Of a stretch of DNA of 5,857 nt, positions 5,070 to 5,857 are shown in pieces (position 1 is the stretch's first letter; the number at the start of each line of letters is the position of its first letter). The notes under the pieces are model-generated. The model was not told where the DNA came from and searched no databases. It was given only the letters and a program-made list of their open reading frames with translations. Source of the DNA: Candidatus Agrococcus pullicola (lineage in GTDB: Bacteria > Actinomycetota > Actinomycetes > Actinomycetales > Microbacteriaceae); contig DXDC01000318.1 of assembly GCA_019115685.1 (NCBI GenBank), positions 1 through 5,857 on the forward strand, given 5' to 3'. The position numbers and the translations under genes were made by a program.

Positions 5070-5675
5070 TCAGCTTCGGATCGCGGCCACGGCTTCGTCG
5101 TACAGCTGCGTGAGATCTCGTGCGCCGTTCCCGAGGATCCAGGTTTTGCTGGCAACGTCGAGGCACGCGAGTGATCCGGACACGATCGCGGATGCCTGGA
5201 GTTCCGGGTCGATGGTGGTGTTCTGAACGGTGCTTCGGATGCGCTCGGCGAGGACAGGAACCAGCAGGCTCTCCCACGCGAGCTGCTTCTCAAGGTGACG
5301 TGCCCGGAGGGTGGGAGTCTCGTAGAGCATGCGGCCGATCTCGAATTCGGCCCGGTCATCTTGCGCTCGGCTCTGTCGTAGCGACAGCAGGGCGGCGCGC
5401 AGTGCGTCCCAGGGCGGCTCGTGCTCGGGGCGCGCGGCGAGTGCGGCGGCCACGAGGGGGCCGCGCTCGACGAGTTCGCCCAGGATCACGTCCTCCTTGC
5501 TGGGGAAGTAGCGGAAGAACGATCGGCGTGAGACACCAGCTGCTTCGGCGATCTGCTCGATGGTCGTCGCGGCGAATCCGTGCTCGATGAACAGCTGTGT
5601 CGCCGTCTCAGAGATCTGCTGACGGACCAGGCGGCGGGTGCGTTCTCGGAGATCTGTTGGGGCGCCCTCGGTCAT
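5070..5675 (-). CDS. TetR/AcrR-family transcriptional repressor (divergent from SDR oxidoreductase)
   Basis: This 201-residue protein has the usual TetR architecture. An N-terminal helix (LRERTRRLVRQQISETATQL) is followed by FIEHGFAATTIEQIAEAAG (29-47) and the recognition helix GVSRRSFFRYFPSKEDV (47-63). A helical regulatory domain runs to the end. Phe-Phe-Arg-Tyr-Phe in place of the commoner Ile-Tyr-Arg-His-Phe separates it from the first TetR here, so the two are not recent duplicates. ATG 5675 has AGGA 7 nt upstream. The gene is divergent from the SDR at 5750, and the 74-bp gap holds two tandem palindromes and a minus-strand -35 TTGACA (5729-5724) that lies inside one of them. Repression of itself and the SDR is the natural model. 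The inducer is unknown. Confidence 0.93.
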   Translation of the reverse strand: MTEGAPTDLRERTRRLVRQQISETATQLFIEHGFAATTIEQIAEAAGVSRRSFFRYFPSKEDVILGELVERGPLVAAALAARPEHEPPWDALRAALLSLRQSRAQDDRAEFEIGRMLYETPTLRARHLEKQLAWESLLVPVLAERIRSTVQNTTIDPELQASAIVSGSLACLDVASKTWILGNGARDLTQLYDEAVAAIRS

Positions 5676-5703
5676 CCCACGATCCTACCTACGCGAAAAG
5701 TTG

Positions 5704-5719
5704 GTGCCATAGATGGCAC
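5704..5719. promoter_or_regulatory. Operator palindrome 1 of the TetR-SDR intergenic region
   Basis: GTGCCATAGATGGCAC has perfect 6-bp arms and a 4-bp centre, a size suited to a TetR dimer. It lies between the two divergent start codons, about 30 bp from each. Confidence 0.75.
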
Positions 5720-5722
5720 GCA

Positions 5723-5738
5723 GTGTCAAATATGGCAT
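5723..5738. promoter_or_regulatory. Operator palindrome 2 of the TetR-SDR intergenic region
   Basis: GTGTCAAATATGGCAT matches palindrome 1 at 12 of 16 positions, with arms TGTCA and TGGCA around AATA. It starts 19 bp after the first. The minus-strand hexamer TTGACA (5729-5724), a consensus -35 for the TetR gene, overlaps it, although no good -10 follows at 17 bp. Occupation should block both genes. Confidence 0.6.
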
Positions 5739-5749
5739 AGAGTTCCCTC

Positions 5750-5857
5750 ATGACAATCCTCGACTTCTCAACCCAGACCACCCTCGTGACCGGCGCGAGC
5801 TCGGGCATCGGCCGTGCGCTTGCCCGGGAGCTCGCGAGCCGCGGCTCCGATCTCGTC
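5750..5857 (+). CDS. SDR-family NAD(P)-dependent oxidoreductase, N-terminal fragment (cut by right edge)
   Basis: The 36 visible residues start at ATG 5750 and run open to the window edge. They hold the first strand, turn and helix of a Rossmann fold with TGASSGIG at residues 14-21, the classical short-chain dehydrogenase/reductase TGxxxGxG dinucleotide-binding motif. Residues 22-36 form the following helix and the start of strand two. SDR enzymes oxidise or reduce alcohol and carbonyl substrates with NAD(H) or NADP(H). The catalytic Ser-Tyr-Lys and substrate region lie outside, so no substrate can be given. No strong Shine-Dalgarno precedes the ATG. Its upstream region carries the twin palindromes shared with the divergent TetR gene, so it is probably under that repressor. 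Confidence 0.88.
   Translation, partial: MTILDFSTQTTLVTGASSGIGRALARELASRGSDLV

Noticed and set aside
4757..5359. Minus-strand ORF of 200 codons containing GLTGFEPATP
   Set aside because: The GFEP stretch is the complement of the tRNA T-loop, a well-known source of false genes. The ORF also overlaps the well-supported TetR gene.
1..5857. CRISPR array or other regular direct repeats
   Set aside because: No set of regularly spaced direct repeats was found. The repeats seen are inverted or paired operators.

Overview
This is a GC-rich window with actinobacterial character: G/C-ending codons, GTG as well as ATG starts, a Ddn-type deazaflavin (F420) reductase domain, and two divergent TetR-enzyme pairs. 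A member of the Micrococcales/Microbacteriaceae would fit, but the sequence does not prove it. It reads as accessory DNA assembled from mobile-element debris, small regulated enzyme modules and a tRNA-derived attachment-site scar.

Layout, left to right. (1) 1-118, minus: the first 39 codons of an IS110-family transposase running off the left edge. Its non-coding end follows (119 to about 250). (2) 456-770, plus: a small unrecognised ORF whose frame is open back to 198, so it may be the truncated 3' part of a longer gene. (3) 837-1439, minus, and 1559-2503, plus: a TetR regulator divergent from an alpha/beta-hydrolase, with two near-identical palindromes 23 bp apart between them. (4) 2544-3506, minus: a decayed IS481-family transposase with frameshifts and two in-frame TAG codons. 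(5) 3576-4526, minus: a Ddn-like reductase domain fused to a hemerythrin HHE domain. Its GTG start lies in the loop of a 9-bp hairpin and overlaps a tiny ORF (4519-4554) that carries the only good Shine-Dalgarno. (6) 4774-4960: hairpin-rich non-coding DNA around a 35-nt copy of a tRNA 3' end, best read as an att scar. (7) 5070-5675, minus, and 5750-5857, plus: a second TetR divergent from an SDR oxidoreductase cut by the right edge, again with two tandem palindromes, 19 bp apart.

How it works together. Each TetR probably represses itself and its divergent enzyme by binding twin operators, as is usual for such pairs. The ligands are unknown. The hemerythrin fusion would couple an F420H2-type reductase to a di-iron, O2- or NO-sensing or binding module, which suggests redox or nitrosative stress or xenobiotic reduction. 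That is inference from domains. If the tRNA scar is the distal end of an integrated element, DNA to its left would be island and DNA to its right chromosome. The insertion-sequence remnants all lie on the left, which agrees.
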